Shown: positions 45,522 through 59,052 of the stretch, one piece after another
Position numbering within the stretch: the stretch's first letter is position 1
How the letters are laid out: every line of letters begins with the position of its first letter
NCBI RefSeq assembly: GCF_001625215.2
Contig: NC_030386.2
Span: forward strand, 39,588,796-39,652,795
DNA length: 64,000 nt
Reading direction: 5' to 3'
Origin: Daucus carota subsp. sativus
Lineage: Eukaryota > Streptophyta > Magnoliopsida > Apiales > Apiaceae
Notes under the pieces: model-generated
Database searches by the model: none
What the model was told of the DNA's origin: nothing
What the model saw: only the letters and a program-made list of their open reading frames with translations
Position numbers and translations under genes: made by a program

Positions 45522-46570
45522 TTTATGCTCAACAGTAAATTATACTTGGACAAAAAAGAGTCTCTTCTACTGATTGGTCTCTGTGAGGTCTATATTCACC
45601 TTAAGGTAAGAAAGACATGTCATCACTTGTTCTTTATTTTTAGTGCTGCATCTGAACCTCTTACAACTGTGGGAGCCCAAGTCTGAAAGCAGCTTCTTAG
45701 GGATGGTAGAAAACAATGAGTGATGATCTGTGTACAATTTGAAAAAGAAATTATAGTATTACAGATTACAGCTTAGAACCTGTAAGACTTAAATTTATGT
45801 ACATTTCTTGTATAACGACGCTATTGTACCATGATTAAGGATACAAATAAAAGTGTTCAAAAGAAATATATAAGCAATTTCGACATGTTTAAATATTCTT
45901 AACACGTGTTCTTTTTGTTGCAGCGACTAAAAAAAATATCGATATTGTTTGGATTATTTGATCCGATATGTTTAATGTTCTTAGTTATATCGATAGACAG
46001 ATCATGATAATTGGTTGATGAATTGCTAGTGTTCCGTCGTTCGTCTGTACAGTGGGTTCAGATCCATCTTATGTCCACAACCAAGTGTGGGCCTAAGAGC
46101 TATCCTAGCTCATTGACATTTGAAGAACAAATGTGGGAAACAATTACTGCTGATATATGAAAGTGCCTAGCTAGGTTACCCTTTAGCATTGAATTATGAA
46201 GTTTAATTGATCTGATGGTTCCAGGAAAAAAAGACGTGTTGTTATGCATATTGTTTGATTGATTTGGGGTCTTTATTTTCCACGTCCATGGGGCCTAAAA
46301 TCCCTCACTTTTTTGGACAATTGCTACGTACCTTGCTAGTACTATTTGGAAGGAACAACACATTCATTGATATACTTGTTGCATCAATCACTTGAAAACT
46401 CTCTCTCTTTTCCTTTTTGTAAATTCCTTGTCTGGAGCCTATGTGCGGAATCAGTAATCGGAAAGATCTGTGCTGAAATTTAAAATAATAATTTTCTTTA
46501 CTTATAATTTGAAATTCGTCACAACTCAAGATAATACATGACTAAGAATTACTAAAATAAAAAATTACTA
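45522..46570. other. PEX5 3' UTR and flank, no further gene
   Basis: The first few hundred bases should be PEX5 3' UTR. No reading frame of a recognised family follows. Confidence 0.5.
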
Positions 46571-46832
46571 CTCCCTCCGTCTCCTTTTACTTGTCCCTTT
46601 TGAAAAAATAACGCATCTTAAGAAAATGTTAGGTGGATATCTTGTTTTCATACATATCCCTAATAAATGTAATTAATTAGATAGAGTTGTGTATATATAT
46701 ATGCTAGTCAAACATTGGAAGTTGTTACATTTTGAAAAAACATACAAAAAGTTGCTTTGAAAAGAGAAGTGGACAAGTAATTTGGGACAAAAAAAATTTT
46801 CAAAAGGGACATGTAGAAGGGGACGGAGGGAG
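46571..46832. mobile_element. Stowaway-type MITE
   Basis: Ends CTCCCTCCGTCTCCTTTTAC and GGGGACGGAGGGAG, flanked by TA on both sides; the inverted match continues inward (CTTGTCCCTTTTGAAAA against TTTTCAAAAGGGACATG). Confidence 0.9.
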
Positions 46833-49800
46833 TACTGATTTTTTCGGTTCAGCCAGGAATTCAGTAAGAGTTAGATTGCCTCGGTGGCCTTGGCAAAAGT
46901 AGGTGTTGAAGATGGGATGCATTTATAATGTGAAATCATCCTTTGATGTGCAAAGATAGGGATGATGGATGGGGCTATTTACATGTTCTTTTGAAGAATG
47001 TCTTGTGCTATATCAGTAGCTGTATAAATGCTATAGAAAGATTCAAAGATTCATAACTCCCCAAGTAATTCTGTGCATATAGGAGTGTACAGGAAGGAGT
47101 ACAGTAGTATGTGATATAGTCATGTGTGATGGTCGGAACATTGACATTATACACATACTCCAAAATTATAAATTGAATGTGTGCAAATTTAACATTTAAG
47201 AACAATATTCTGAATTAGAGAGTTAAGTATAGAATCCTTTTGAAAGTATAGAATCCTAACAGTCTAGAGCAAATCTTTTTAATCTCAGACTCCAACTCTC
47301 CAAACTAGGTTTAAAGAAAAACCTTATTATATGAGCAAGTTCCAGATCATATCCTTAAAAATAATACATATTGTTAGTGAAATTCTATCGAGCAAAAACA
47401 AGGAACAGACAGCATGCACACTATTATATATATCATTATTGGTGGAATAAACCCTAAATTTTACTTTAGAAGTACTGACTAAATTAGCAGTCACTCAGGA
47501 GTCAGGACTCACTACTCAGGAGTGAGGCCACCTGGTTAAATTCGAGTTCCTTGGTCTGGCAGATGCATATACAATGGTTCAAATTTGTTAGACAAAAAGG
47601 TTACCTTGTCCAGTGCCCAGAACTCAACAAGTATCTTCAACACATATCAGTGTTGTATCTGCTGGCAATCAGGGGCTGCCTCATTTATGAGTCTGGCATA
47701 TTCCGCATATATTTTCATATAAAGGATTTAAAAAATTTGAAACTCTCAAGTATCGGAGATCCTGTGTCTTCTCCACCTGCACCGTGCTGGTAATTAGTGG
47801 TGGGCTCAGAACTTGCAATCACGGGCTAACTTATACTTAAAAAGTCATGGATGATAATGCAAAAGGGAAAGAAATCATGAATGAGGAAAAAATATTTCAA
47901 CGTTTACAATAATTTTGGCGGGGCTAAATTATTTTTTACAATTTTTTGTTTTGTAATATTTTTTTTCTTTTCTCTCCCTTAAAATTCAGGGACAGCTTTA
48001 GAGCATCTCCATTAACATGCTAGTGGTTTGTTAAAAATAAATAACTTCTATTAAGTTGCTACATTATATTAGATGACAATTCCAACAATTATCTTTATTT
48101 CTAGTAATTATTATTATTAATTTCAAAATCTAGGAGCTAATGTAAAAAAAGGTGAAAATATCGTAAGAAAGATAGAAATTAAATATTTTATTATTAAAAA
48201 TGAAATAAGAAATGATTAGTCATTATATATAAATGAGGAATGAGGTGAAGATTTTAACTTTTTAAAAAATGATTAGAACTTTTTATCTATCATATTCTTC
48301 AAATTTATAACTTAAAGCATCTTAAAATCAAATGAAGAATAAGTTATTATCTATTTACTATGAATGAAAATGGATTTTAATATTTAGGAAATGAACGGAG
48401 ACCCTACTGATTTTTATTCATATTTCTCAAAATCATAATTTAAAGCATCATATAACGAATCAGCTGGAGATGCTTTTGCATGTCAAATAGCTAATCCATG
48501 GGACATGTCCGGCATTTGAGTGGTCCTCGCATGGTGGTAATGGTATGCAAGAAAAACAAGATAGTGTGGACAATAAAATAATTGACTCCCTGGGGAATGG
48601 GGAAGGGAAAACAAGGAAGGGAGACAATGCATGAAGTTTAGCAGCAAGTTAAGAGTAATCGGCAAGGCCTGGAATGAAGGAAGTTGAGAAAATCTAGTTA
48701 AGACAAAAACTGGGAAACAGATTCAATACTAATAAAAACTGGCAGGTGTATGGAAGATTCTGCAAAAGGAGCAAGGTGGACTTTTGAGCATACTTGTCAA
48801 ATCCAGTTACATAATACACGTGAAACAAAGTCATCAATGAATCCTTTGCAGCTTTTCATTTCTTGCACTCCATTTTGTAGTCATTCTGCTACACTACTTG
48901 GGTTCGACTAGCGAGTGTGCATCGAGTATTTATTATTCGCTTTCGATTTGTACGCAAGTGCAGCTCCGTTCATCAGAATTCACCGCTGGCCGAACCAAGC
49001 CGGGTGGGCTCAAACCCGACTGACCTAAAGAAATTATTATGTATCCGGTCCAAATGTTCGCGGTTGGATTGATCGAAAATATTTAAAATAAAATTTTGAA
49101 ATATTTTATTATATTGAGTAAATTTTGAAATATAAAGAACTGAATAGCGCATTAAAAAAGAATTGTATAGAAATGATTGGCATGGAGAAGTAAAATTTTT
49201 GATTTTTTTTATTATATTAATCATTTATGTTTGGATTTTCTTTTATACATTGGACCATTTTTCTCTTACTTATTTACTATTGCATGCAGTTGATGAGGCA
49301 GCTCTATACTTTGACATCAAAGTTGTATTCCGATCTCTGGAGTATATTCTGCTTGATGGAACATCTTGCTTATCCTTTTAGTTCTAGGAACCAAGATACT
49401 TCATGTAATGTGGATTACTCCCTAGCTACTTGATTTTAAAGTGTTCCTGCCTCTTTCGATCCGCTAGCTACTACGTGTCGTGATCATATATAGCCTGATT
49501 CTGAAAAATCATTGAATTCTTTTACCTCTAATTTCATTTCGGAGTCTTATTCCGTGAAATAAAATTATTCTAAATTCCAATTCCATTACGTAACACATAC
49601 AAAATATCCGCAACTAATTTGATCTAATTACTCTAATCTGTACGAAAAATTTGTTATCGTAAATCCCAATTCGATTACTTAACATAACACAAGTAATAAT
49701 CTAATCAACACACAACAGCTGAAATATCCGTAACTAATTCGGTCCATATATAAAAAAAAAAAATTATTATTATAAATTCTGATTCCGTCATCGAGAACAA

Positions 49801-51909
49801 GACTCCACTAACAAGAGTTAGTTAGATGGTCGATTCGACATGCAACGCAATTATCAGTATCTACAAATTTCACACAAACATTACAAATTTGACGGTAGCG
49901 CTGATAAAGAATCGAGAGATGAGAAAAAGAGGGATTCCCAAATAGAGAAAGTATGAAGTTGACAGACGAAAAGCGAGACGAAGCGTAAAAAGGCAAATGC
50001 ATAGGACTGTTGAAGAGGTTGCATGAACCACCTGATTGATCAAGTTGCAGATTAATAGCTAGAAATAGTCCAAGAATATGTGTGCTGCTCGACTCGTTTC
50101 TCTCTTTCGGCTTTGCAACAAACATTCGTATTGTTTTCTTCTGCTTTGTGTTGTGGGCATCAACTATACGTTTATGTGTCTTATTGTTTTTTTGTGTTTA
50201 GCCTTTCTTCATTACTTTGATTCCGTGTGAATGTATTCACATTGTTATGGCTTATTGCTCGTGAGAAATGAAATACTACGAAACAAGAGAGTCTGTCTAC
50301 CTGCGAATTTAAGGAGGGTTAATCTAGAGTAAGGCTTGACGTGGGAGTACGGTTAAAAACTCCATAGAAAAAATACTGATAAAAAAAATGCTGCAGGAAT
50401 CAGGTAATTATTTTTTAATTTTTTTTATGTTTATATGTTTTCAATTATAATATAAAAAATGAAATTTGATACTGTTTTAAAAGCAATCATGGAACCTGCT
50501 TTTCCTAAAAGCAATTTTTGAGCTATAAATTGTTGCTTGGAAAAAACTGTTTTTAGATATATTAAATAATTTTTTTCCTATTTTTTAAAAAATGTTGTTG
50601 CTATCTACAACAGCAATACCAAATAAACTTAAATATTTTTTTCAAAACCGAAAAAAATAATTGATTTTTCATTTTACTAATATTTTGTCCTTAGACATCT
50701 ATAAATTCATTTTTGTTTTGAGTTGCGACAAATTTCTGATAATTAGTAATAATTGCTTGTCGCCGTTTTATTTTCCTGGATTTCTTTTTACTGTAAATAA
50801 TAACAAAGAAATTCATTTTCATCTTAGTCCTGGCAAATTTTAAATAATCAAGAAATTATTATTTAAAATTGAATTCCGATCATTTTGTCCCTGATTCCAC
50901 CTGTGCGCATTGCATCTATGAACTACTGTAATAAATATAGGCTACTGAGAAGGATACGTGCATATACTGTAGTGTCTGTCACAGAAGATCCAGTAAAATG
51001 AAAGAGGTTGCTTGTTTGAATCAACATGTCCGTGCCCACTCCTGACACCCACACCTTCACCTTGTGATGCCGTAACCACCATCACTTTTTTATGATACGA
51101 ACATAATTTTTTTTACTGTCAATATTCTTAAAACCCGTTTCACTGCGCCTATGACTTAATGTTGATAAACTGGAAGGTTAAAATATTTGTTTGAATAGTT
51201 CTGACTTATTAATAATTTGAAGGTTATTAAAAATATAAAAATTTAAAAAAAATTGATTTAGGGTAATTTATGACTTAGCGATAATTTTTATAAAAAAAGT
51301 TAAATCGCTCAAAAAAAATTCAAACTAACTTCTGACATTAAGTCAGCTTCTCGCTTATTTCTGATTTTAAACTGATTTCTGATCTATTATATTTCAGCGT
51401 AATGTTGGATAAAGCTGTAAGTCCCGGTTTAAAGCCGGGACAAACTGCCACTTGTCTCCAAATCATATGCTACTTATGATCTAGGATAGACCGGATGAAA
51501 TATGTTGTAACAATCATCTCATACGAAACTCGATTGGGTAACCGCGCATAATACAAGTGTTTAGCCGTAAATGTAAGAGATTAAGGAAAAAGAACAAGCC
51601 TCTGCAACTCTGCAGCCCTGTGAATATGAATATGAGGCAGGTTACACAGAGGTGCCACAAAAACACGCAGAGACACTAGACATTAATCAACCTAAATCTG
51701 TGATAGGGTGATTGTACATTCATCTTTATGCATGTGTGCGAGAGATGTTGGCTAAATATCGATCATTGATGCATTAAATCTGGTTCATATCCCCAGACAC
51801 CAAGGAGCTGCAGTATTTTCTAAATATATAAATTCACTTAAAGGAGGATTGATACTATATTCTATTTGGAAGAGTAGGAGTAAGGCAACCCTACCCCACG
51901 TGGGCGCGC
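46833..51909. other. Gene-poor region, no gene recognised
   Basis: Several short frames occur, the longest on the minus strand at 49808-50125 (105 codons), but none has recognisable family motifs or splice support. Related TCCGNAACTAATTYG segments recur near 49605 and 49730. The rest is AT-rich with no clean transposon ends. Confidence 0.5.
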
Positions 51910-51912
51910 AAG

Positions 51913-54846
51913 CACTACTAGAATTAGTGCCTACGACATCGGTGCTTAGACATCGGTTGGTCAGACGACCGATGTTAACATCATTAAACACATCAGTATT
52001 TTTTTAAACGATGTTACTGTGAAATTTAGACATCGGTTGAGAAAATAACCAATGTCAATAGTTATTTTCAAAAAATGAGAATCGTGAAGTAGACATCGGT
52101 TCAAGGCATAACCGATGTAGATATCTGATAGACATCGGTTAAATTTCTAACCGTTATTAAATCATATTTTTAAAAAATTAAAAAACAACAGCTTATTACT
52201 TTTGCCCCGTTTATTTCCCTCACTTAACAAAAATCAAAACCCGCCCCTCTTTTCCCTCCCGACACTTTAACCAAATACCTCCTCCCTCCCGAAATATTCC
52301 ATCTCCCTCCTCCATCCCGACACATCTCCCTCTCCCTCCTCCCTCCCTACACTTCTCACCTCTCACTCCCCCACTCTGTCGCCTCGCTGTCACCTCCGCA
52401 TCTCTCACATTTCACTGGTGTCTCTCACATCTTCGTCGTATCAAATTAGGGTTTCAATTTAACCCCAAATTGGTGCTTCGAGAATCACCTAATTTCTCAA
52501 CCTGAAGCACCTAATTTCTCTCTAATTAGGTTTATTTCGATTAAGTTTTGTTTTCACTAATTTTTGGGTTTTTCATTTTTGAACAGATCTGGAGGTTTGA
52601 AGGCTTGAAGAAGTTTTACTGAACTTGAAGAGTTTACACTGAACTGGAAGAGGTTTGTCTTATTTTGTTTGTGTATAGCTCTGTTATAAGCTTTTGTTCA
52701 GTGCATATCAAACCTGAGGTTATAGAAGATGTATCTTCCTAAGTTGAAACCTACTTTTCGAGGGTCTTTGTAATTTAAATTGTATTTGTTTTGTGGAAAT
52801 TGGATATTATAAAAGATTATGTTTGTGTATCTATAATTGTAAGGACCTGAGTTTGGTTATACATGTTGTTTTATATGGTGATTTAATTTGATTGGATTTT
52901 GTTTAAGATTGATACTAGCATTATTATGGTTTTAACGCTGAAAGTATGGCCCTAATATATGTTATTTGATAAAACTGCAGTTTTCCATGTGACTGACCTT
53001 GATGGGAATTCAAGGTGTGGACACACAATGGACGCATTGCATCGCTCATTTATGTTAAAGATTGTGATTCAGGGTACCAAATTTAAGCTGAAGACTGACC
53101 AAATATGGTATATATTCTTCAGCTTAATTATGCTTCTCTTGTTGCAAATGATTCCTCTGTAGAAAATTTTCTTTATACTTGTGTATGTCGTGAATATGTT
53201 CTATATGCTCAATTACAAGAAACAATGGTCGATGAATTGTTACAAGTAATTAATAAACCAAATTTGATTATGATTGCAGGAGTTCTTCACTGACATTTAC
53301 AGTGAGACTAAATGCCTGAGCAATTGCGGAGAGCCCTCTCAAAAAATGGTGAGACAAGCTTTAAACAAGAGTTATATGTACTTTGTTTTAGGCGGTAAAT
53401 TATTCGATTTTTTACTGCTTGTGGGTTTAGTCTTCTTACTGGAGTCGGTATCTTGGAACTTGAGGTTTATTTATGTTGCGTCTCTTTTAGTGATATGTAA
53501 AATGAGAAATACATGAGCCCTCCTGAAACTATATTCATGTATTTGTGTGGATGGTCTTTAATTGAAGTTTTTAATATTTTTTGGAATTGTTGTTGTGTCC
53601 CTTGAAAATGTATATTGATTTAGTTTTTATAAACGATCTGTGGTAATTGTGTTAATAGTTGTCATGGATGCAATTTGATTGGTCTGTACATTTGTTTGGG
53701 GTGGTACTATACCCGCTGTTACATGTCTAGAAAAACCATGAATGGAGAATTTAGGTTAAGATTAACTTTGAGTCAATAACTAATCTTTAGACATTTTCTT
53801 CTGCCTGGCAACCACTTTCGACTCGATGCCTGTGATTTTGCTTAATTTTGAGTTTTGTGTGTGAATTAGAAGTTGTGAACAGGGCTCAACAGGGCTCCAG
53901 GAATAACTGGTCTGCTACATATCAACTGCTGCATGGACAAATTTGAGGACCTGGAAAATCACTTAAGTATCAGCATTTTCCACTCGTTCTCAACAGCCTG
54001 GAGGGTATAATCTACACTCACCTATCTACTTACTATCTTCAATTCTGAACTAAGATAATTAACAGCTATTGTATATATGAGAACCACCAGTGTGTTCAGT
54101 ATTTCACACAAATATTCATGCAACTATTATTACATTACCTTAGTAAATTCTTTTAGTGCAGATTAAAGCAGAAATGCCCTTGGCCGTGGCTAACAATGAC
54201 AACTTCATATGGGATCCTTGTAATTACGCTTCTCATTGCCCAAATATTTCATGCAACTATGAATAGAATAACCAAGGTTGAGGATGATTTCCAAAAGATG
54301 AGAGAGCTGAAAAACATGCTGAGGCAGACGATGCAAGCCTCGAAGGAAATGAAGCATAGTTTAGAGTCATTCTTAGCAGTTTATTTCTCAAGCTGTTATG
54401 TATTTAATTTAAATATGTTTTGCTTGGTTGGATGAAAGTTGGATTGTAGTTAGTAGGTACTTGGTTTTCTGGATTGAAATTGGAGAAGTGAATATATATA
54501 ATGTTGTGATATGATGATTGTATATGGCTTGTTTGTATTTGATTTGGTATATATATTTTAATTCAGGGGTGCCCATTTTAATTCAATTCAAAACACATCG
54601 CTTGTATATTAAATTAACTGATGTTAAAAATCTTGAAATTACAATAGTTTAATGAAACATAACCGATGTCTAAAATGGGATAGATATCACGTACATCCTA
54701 GAAGCGTTGTGCAAGTCTATTTTAGACATCGGGTTTTACCCGATGTCTTTGCACATATATCTTTAACATCACACGCGAAGACATCGCTCTCTTTTTACAT
54801 AGACATCGGTTTTTAGCCGATGTCTAAGGGCTTTTTTCTAGTAGTG
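51913..54846. mobile_element. Complete CACTA (En/Spm) element, 2.9 kb, non-autonomous
   Basis: The ends are CACTACTAGAA and its inverted copy TTCTAGTAGTG, with a perfect 3-bp target duplication AAG (51910-51912 and 54847-54849), as expected for CACTA elements. Within about 240 bp of each end, the motif ACATCGGTT or AACCGATGT occurs repeatedly in both directions, the usual subterminal transposase-binding array. No transposase domain was recognised. The interior looks like transcript-derived cargo: a CT-rich leader-like stretch (52210-52440), and frames such as 54196-54435 with a membrane-like segment followed by a charged helix (KVEDDFQKMRELKNMLRQ). Confidence 0.93.
54196..54435 (+). CDS. Hypothetical frame inside the CACTA element
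   Basis: It encodes a hydrophobic N-terminal segment (ILVITLLIAQIF) then a charged amphipathic helix, possibly a captured exon. The family is not recognised, and splicing to upstream segments at about 53880-54000 is possible but unproven. It may equally be noncoding. Confidence 0.3.
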   Translation: MTTSYGILVITLLIAQIFHATMNRITKVEDDFQKMRELKNMLRQTMQASKEMKHSLESFLAVYFSSCYVFNLNMFCLVG

Positions 54847-55263
54847 AAGTCGTATATGAAAAACACAGTAGATTGATTCCCACAACGAGAGAGATTGAGA
54901 GGAGAGAGATATTTGGAGAGAAACAAAGGGCAATGAAATGGGGAAAGATGTCAGTGTTAAGCGAAGCCTTAAGCATCTCATGTGTATATGAGGATTTGTT
55001 TTATGCAAATTGTGTGTGTATGTGTGCTGCTTTTCATACATTTAAGGCTTTGCGTGTGATTCTTGTACTAGGGTTTATAAGTTTTTGTATTTCTCAGCTT
55101 ATAATTATATTATTTGTACCCATACTAGCTAGACGAGGTTCTGGAGATTGACTGTGCAGGGTGCTCTTACTTATAAATAACATGTTTTGAATGGTAATCA
55201 AACTAGATATATGAACCCTAAAATATAGTTCTAAAATATACAAATTATCCAAGCTAAGTACTT

Positions 55264-55477
55264 CGTCACTCTGTCTAAATTGTTTATCTTAAAACGGAGA
55301 TTTGACACGTATTTAAAAATTTTATAAAATATAATTTTATAAATTATTTTAAATTCGTTTTCTACATTTAAATTTATTATTTAAATATTTGTAAAAAAAT
55401 AAATTATGCATATAGAATTATATCTTATATGAACTGTGTAATACAAAAAAATTATAAAGAAATGAGAGAGACGGATA
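55264..55477. mobile_element. Degenerate Stowaway relic
   Basis: The left CACTCTGTCTAAATTG and right GAGAGAGACGGATAA are weak inverted copies of Stowaway ends. The interior is like the intact copies but diverged. Confidence 0.4.
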
Positions 55478-56276
55478 ATAAATAAAACACACTCATGTAT
55501 ATGTATATATAGACGATTTTGATCCTTTGAATTTGAACAACGAAATTAATCGATTTTAGTTGAATTGCCCGCTCAATCCAACTTATGTACGTAACTCTTT
55601 TAAATATTATAATTTTAATCAAACCGACGTTCGATTTAGTTACCAGATATCTAACCTTATCATCTACTGTTGATTATGATGAGGACCGGTCGGATTAACA
55701 CTAACATATCAATCTGTCTTTCTAATATGTTTCATTAACATATACACAAATGTATGTGTGTGTCAGTGTACTGTGATCAGTGATTCAGTGTGAGTATGAA
55801 AAAAGAAATTAGGAGTGTATGCTTAGAGGTTCTAGATAAAATTAAGTTGAGCTACTGAACCGATTGTTCAGAATACTTTAACTAAAACAGGAAAAGTTGA
55901 TATAGATTGACTCTGATTTGGACAGTCCTTGGTAGTGACTGAATGGAAGCTAATGTCCTCACATTTTTTTATTAATAAATATGGTATAAGAGCATTTTAG
56001 TTTGTCTTATAGCTAGCCAGATTCTCTTTTAGTGTCTAATTTAAAGTCTCATTAGAATGCCCTTTGGGATTTCATTGGTCCTTTCATTTCTTCCACTATC
56101 TAACTTATTTTATTCCTTCTGTTATATATTATATAATATTTTGGTTTATAATACTTCATTTAACACCTTACACTTCTATGATTTGTATTGTTATTATCAA
56201 AAGATTGTATTTAAACTGTGAATAAATCCCTCTATTATTATTAAAAACAAACCCCTCATATGTTTCATCAATAAAT

Positions 56277-56283
56277 TTATATA

Positions 56284-56318
<35 letters not shown>
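56277..56318. repeat. (TA)n microsatellite
   Basis: About 20 AT units with one ACAT interruption. Confidence 0.93.
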
Positions 56319-56907
56319 CACATTTTTAATCTCAAACATCATCCTACATATTTTTTTATACTATATATAAATATTATTAAATAAGTCTTTGATTCATGTA
56401 TCGCTTGAGTTCCTGTGCCACCACATACATACATCGGATCAAGCTAGTGCTTTTCCTTATTATAATAGATATATAATACAGAAAGAAAGAATATAAATTA
56501 TCTTCAATTTAATTAAGTTCTAATAATGTTGTCACTAGCACTTCCTATAACCAAGTGTCTTTCTAATTCCTCGACTAACCATCACACAATCATTATTACC
56601 CCCGATCTCTTGTCACCAAACTAATCTGACAATAAGATGAAGAGAGAAGACCCATGAACCTTTCTGGCCAAAATTTAGTTTTGATCTTTACGATAAGTTA
56701 AATTGTTAGAAATTTTAACCAAATTATACCTATTTTGCAAAACATGATTAAAATATGTACTGATTTTTTAAAAGAGATGTAATAATGTATCTTTTCTGAA
56801 AATAAGTATATTAAAAGATATGTAATAATGTAATAATGTATATTAAAAGATATGTAATAATGTATCTTTTCTGAAAATAAGTACTGATTTTTGTCAAATA
56901 ACCAATA

Positions 56908-57167
56908 CTCCCTCCGTTTCAAATTATATGTCCACTTTCAAAAAATCACATAGTTTAAGAAAAGTGGATTTTGAGAAAAAAGAGGTGTAATAAGTCATTA
57001 ATTGAACCTAATATGTGGTATAGGATTGATCTTGGAAATACAAATTTGAAATATGTGGAGGAGAGTTGATTTTGAAAATATAAATTTACATTGAAAGTTG
57101 AAGTGGACAAGTATTTTGAAACAAAACTTTTTTTCTAAAGTGGACATGTATTTTGAAACGGAGGGAG
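56908..57167. mobile_element. Stowaway-type MITE upstream of LAS
   Basis: Ends CTCCCTCCGTTTCAAA and TTTGAAACGGAGGGAG are perfect inverted copies, flanked by TA. It ends 575 bp upstream of the LAS start codon, within the likely promoter. Confidence 0.92.
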
Positions 57168-57741
57168 TATTAAACACCTATTTTATCTTTTAGAAAATTT
57201 GTTAATATGTAATTTTTCACTGACAGAGATTCTTATACTAGTATTCTTCGGATAGTTTACAGATATTTACTTCCATGATCAACGGAATCAGAGTCATAAG
57301 TTATCATAAAAGATGACTTGGGAATTATATATTTAGTAGGGTTTTGATTGTGTGAAGAAGAGAATACTGTTTCCAATACCAACTACTACCTGTACAAGTG
57401 TGTGTAAGCAATGAGTTCTTCACTTTCCCAATAATTATTAATAAAAATGGCCATTATTATTTATATGTCAGTAGATACCTCTTGATACTTTATCCTCCCC
57501 TAGCTACAATCATCATCATCATGAGCATCTAGCAATATTTCAATCCCTCATTACTCCTCCAAATCAATGCTAAAGCTTCTCAATTCCCCCTATTCCTCCA
57601 CCATTATTGCCACACCCCATCTAGATCTACACCACAAGCCTCTCTCCCTTTTTCTTTCTAAATAGGGTTTCTTCTTTCTAGATCTAGCTCATTCAAGAAA
57701 AGCAGTGCTCATGGGCACACAGTACTGTGTGTTTGTGTGAA

Positions 57742-59043
57742 ATGTTTGGTTCAGAACAAGAGGAATCATCACCACAAAATATTATAAATATGCACTTTGA
57801 TCACCAACATCACCAGACTACCATAACTTCACCTTCAGTTCATATGAGACAGCTGCTCATTAGCTGTGCTGAACATATTTCTAGATGCGATTTCTACGGC
57901 GCTCACCGATTGATCAACATTTTGTCAGCCAATTCTTCGCCTTGCGGCGACTCCACCGAGAGATTAGTCCATCAGTTCAGCAAAGCCCTAAGTCTCCGTC
58001 TCCACAGCTTTGCTGACACCAGCACCATAACATCAGGTTCCACCAGCAATTTAGTGATCCCCTCGTTGCTGACTCCCAAGATTTCACCTGCATTGCCGAG
58101 TAGTGCGGGTTCGGGTTCGGGTTCGAGTACGCAACAAGTGTTTGATGACGAATCCGTTGTTCAATCGGCTTACTTGTCACTCAACCAAATAACGCCTTTT
58201 ATAAGATTCACTCATCTAACCGCAAACCAAGCGATACTAGAATCGGTTGAAGGGCATCATGCGATCCACATCCTTGATTTCAACATCATGCACGGCGTGC
58301 AATGGCCGCCTTTAATGCAAGCCATGGCCGAGAAGTTCCCTCCTCCAATGCTCCGAATCACGGGGACCGGTGACAATCTAACCATCCTCAGAAGAACCGG
58401 TGATCGCCTGGCCAAATTTGCGCATACTCTCGGCCTTAGGTTTCAATTTCACCCTGTTCTACTCCTCGAGAACGAGGAGTCCTCAATTTCTTCATTCTTC
58501 GCTTCATTCGCGGCTTATCTTCAGCCAGACGAAACCCTAGCTGTCAATTGTGTGCTATACCTCCACCGTCTCAGCCGCGAAAGATTATCCCTCTTTCTGC
58601 ATCAAATCAAGGCCTTAAACCCTAGGGTTCTCACATTAGCCGAAAGAGAAGCCAACCATAACCTCCCAATCTTCTTGCAAAGATTCGTCGAGGCCTTGGA
58701 TCATTACACAGCTTTGTTTGACTCGCTAGAAGCTACCTTACCGCCCAACAGCCGCCAAAGAATAGAAGTTGAGCAAATATGGTTCGGCAGAGAGATAGCC
58801 GATATCATCGCATCAGAAGGCGAAACGAGGAGAGAAAGACACGAGAGATTCCGGGCATGGGAGCTTATGTTGAGAGGCTCTGGATTTCACAATCTTGCTT
58901 TAAGCCCTTTCGCACTTTCGCAAGCCAAGCTCTTGTTAAGACTTCACTACCCTTCCGAGGGTTACAAACTTCATATTCTTAATGATTCTTTCTTCTTGGG
59001 GTGGCAAAACCAACATCTTTTCTCCGTTTCTTCTTGGCATTAA
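57742..59043 (+). CDS. LAS: GRAS transcriptional regulator, LATERAL SUPPRESSOR (LAS/Ls) type, 433 aa
   Basis: LAS/Ls acts in leaf axils, in the nucleus, to start axillary meristems and so control branching. The intronless frame from ATG 57742 has a short variable N terminus with His/Gln-rich and Thr/Ser stretches. A complete GRAS domain follows: leucine-rich region I from RQLLISCAEHISRCDF (about 36), the VHIID motif as AIHILDF (174-180) followed by HGVQWPPLMQA, the second leucine-rich region around ITGTGDNLTILRRTGDRLA, the PFYRE region (FLQRFVEALDHYTALFDSLE) and the SAW motif ending FFLGWQNQHLFSVSSWH. The subfamily call rests on LAS-like stretches such as GDSTERLVHQF, SLNQITPFIRFTHLTANQAI and SQAKLLLRLHYPSEGY. 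Residues 110-130 hold a Ser/Gly-rich insertion. An in-frame GTG at 57727 is not used as start. DELLA motifs are absent, as expected. Confidence 0.95.
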   Translation: MFGSEQEESSPQNIINMHFDHQHHQTTITSPSVHMRQLLISCAEHISRCDFYGAHRLINILSANSSPCGDSTERLVHQFSKALSLRLHSFADTSTITSGSTSNLVIPSLLTPKISPALPSSAGSGSGSSTQQVFDDESVVQSAYLSLNQITPFIRFTHLTANQAILESVEGHHAIHILDFNIMHGVQWPPLMQAMAEKFPPPMLRITGTGDNLTILRRTGDRLAKFAHTLGLRFQFHPVLLLENEESSISSFFASFAAYLQPDETLAVNCVLYLHRLSRERLSLFLHQIKALNPRVLTLAEREANHNLPIFLQRFVEALDHYTALFDSLEATLPPNSRQRIEVEQIWFGREIADIIASEGETRRERHERFRAWELMLRGSGFHNLALSPFALSQAKLLLRLHYPSEGYKLHILNDSFFLGWQNQHLFSVSSWH

Positions 59044-59052
59044 TTAGACGCT

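Noticed and set aside
49808..50125. 105-codon minus-strand frame
   Set aside because: It has no recognisable domain, splice context or promoter, and its composition is compatible with a chance frame.
51421..51441. GTCCCGG...CCGGGAC hairpin
   Set aside because: A 7-bp stem with AT loop in plant intergenic DNA; a bacterial-type terminator makes no sense here and no other role is supported.
57727..57741. Alternative GTG start for LAS, five codons upstream
   Set aside because: Plant translation starts at ATG; ATG 57742 gives the N terminus expected for LAS-type proteins.
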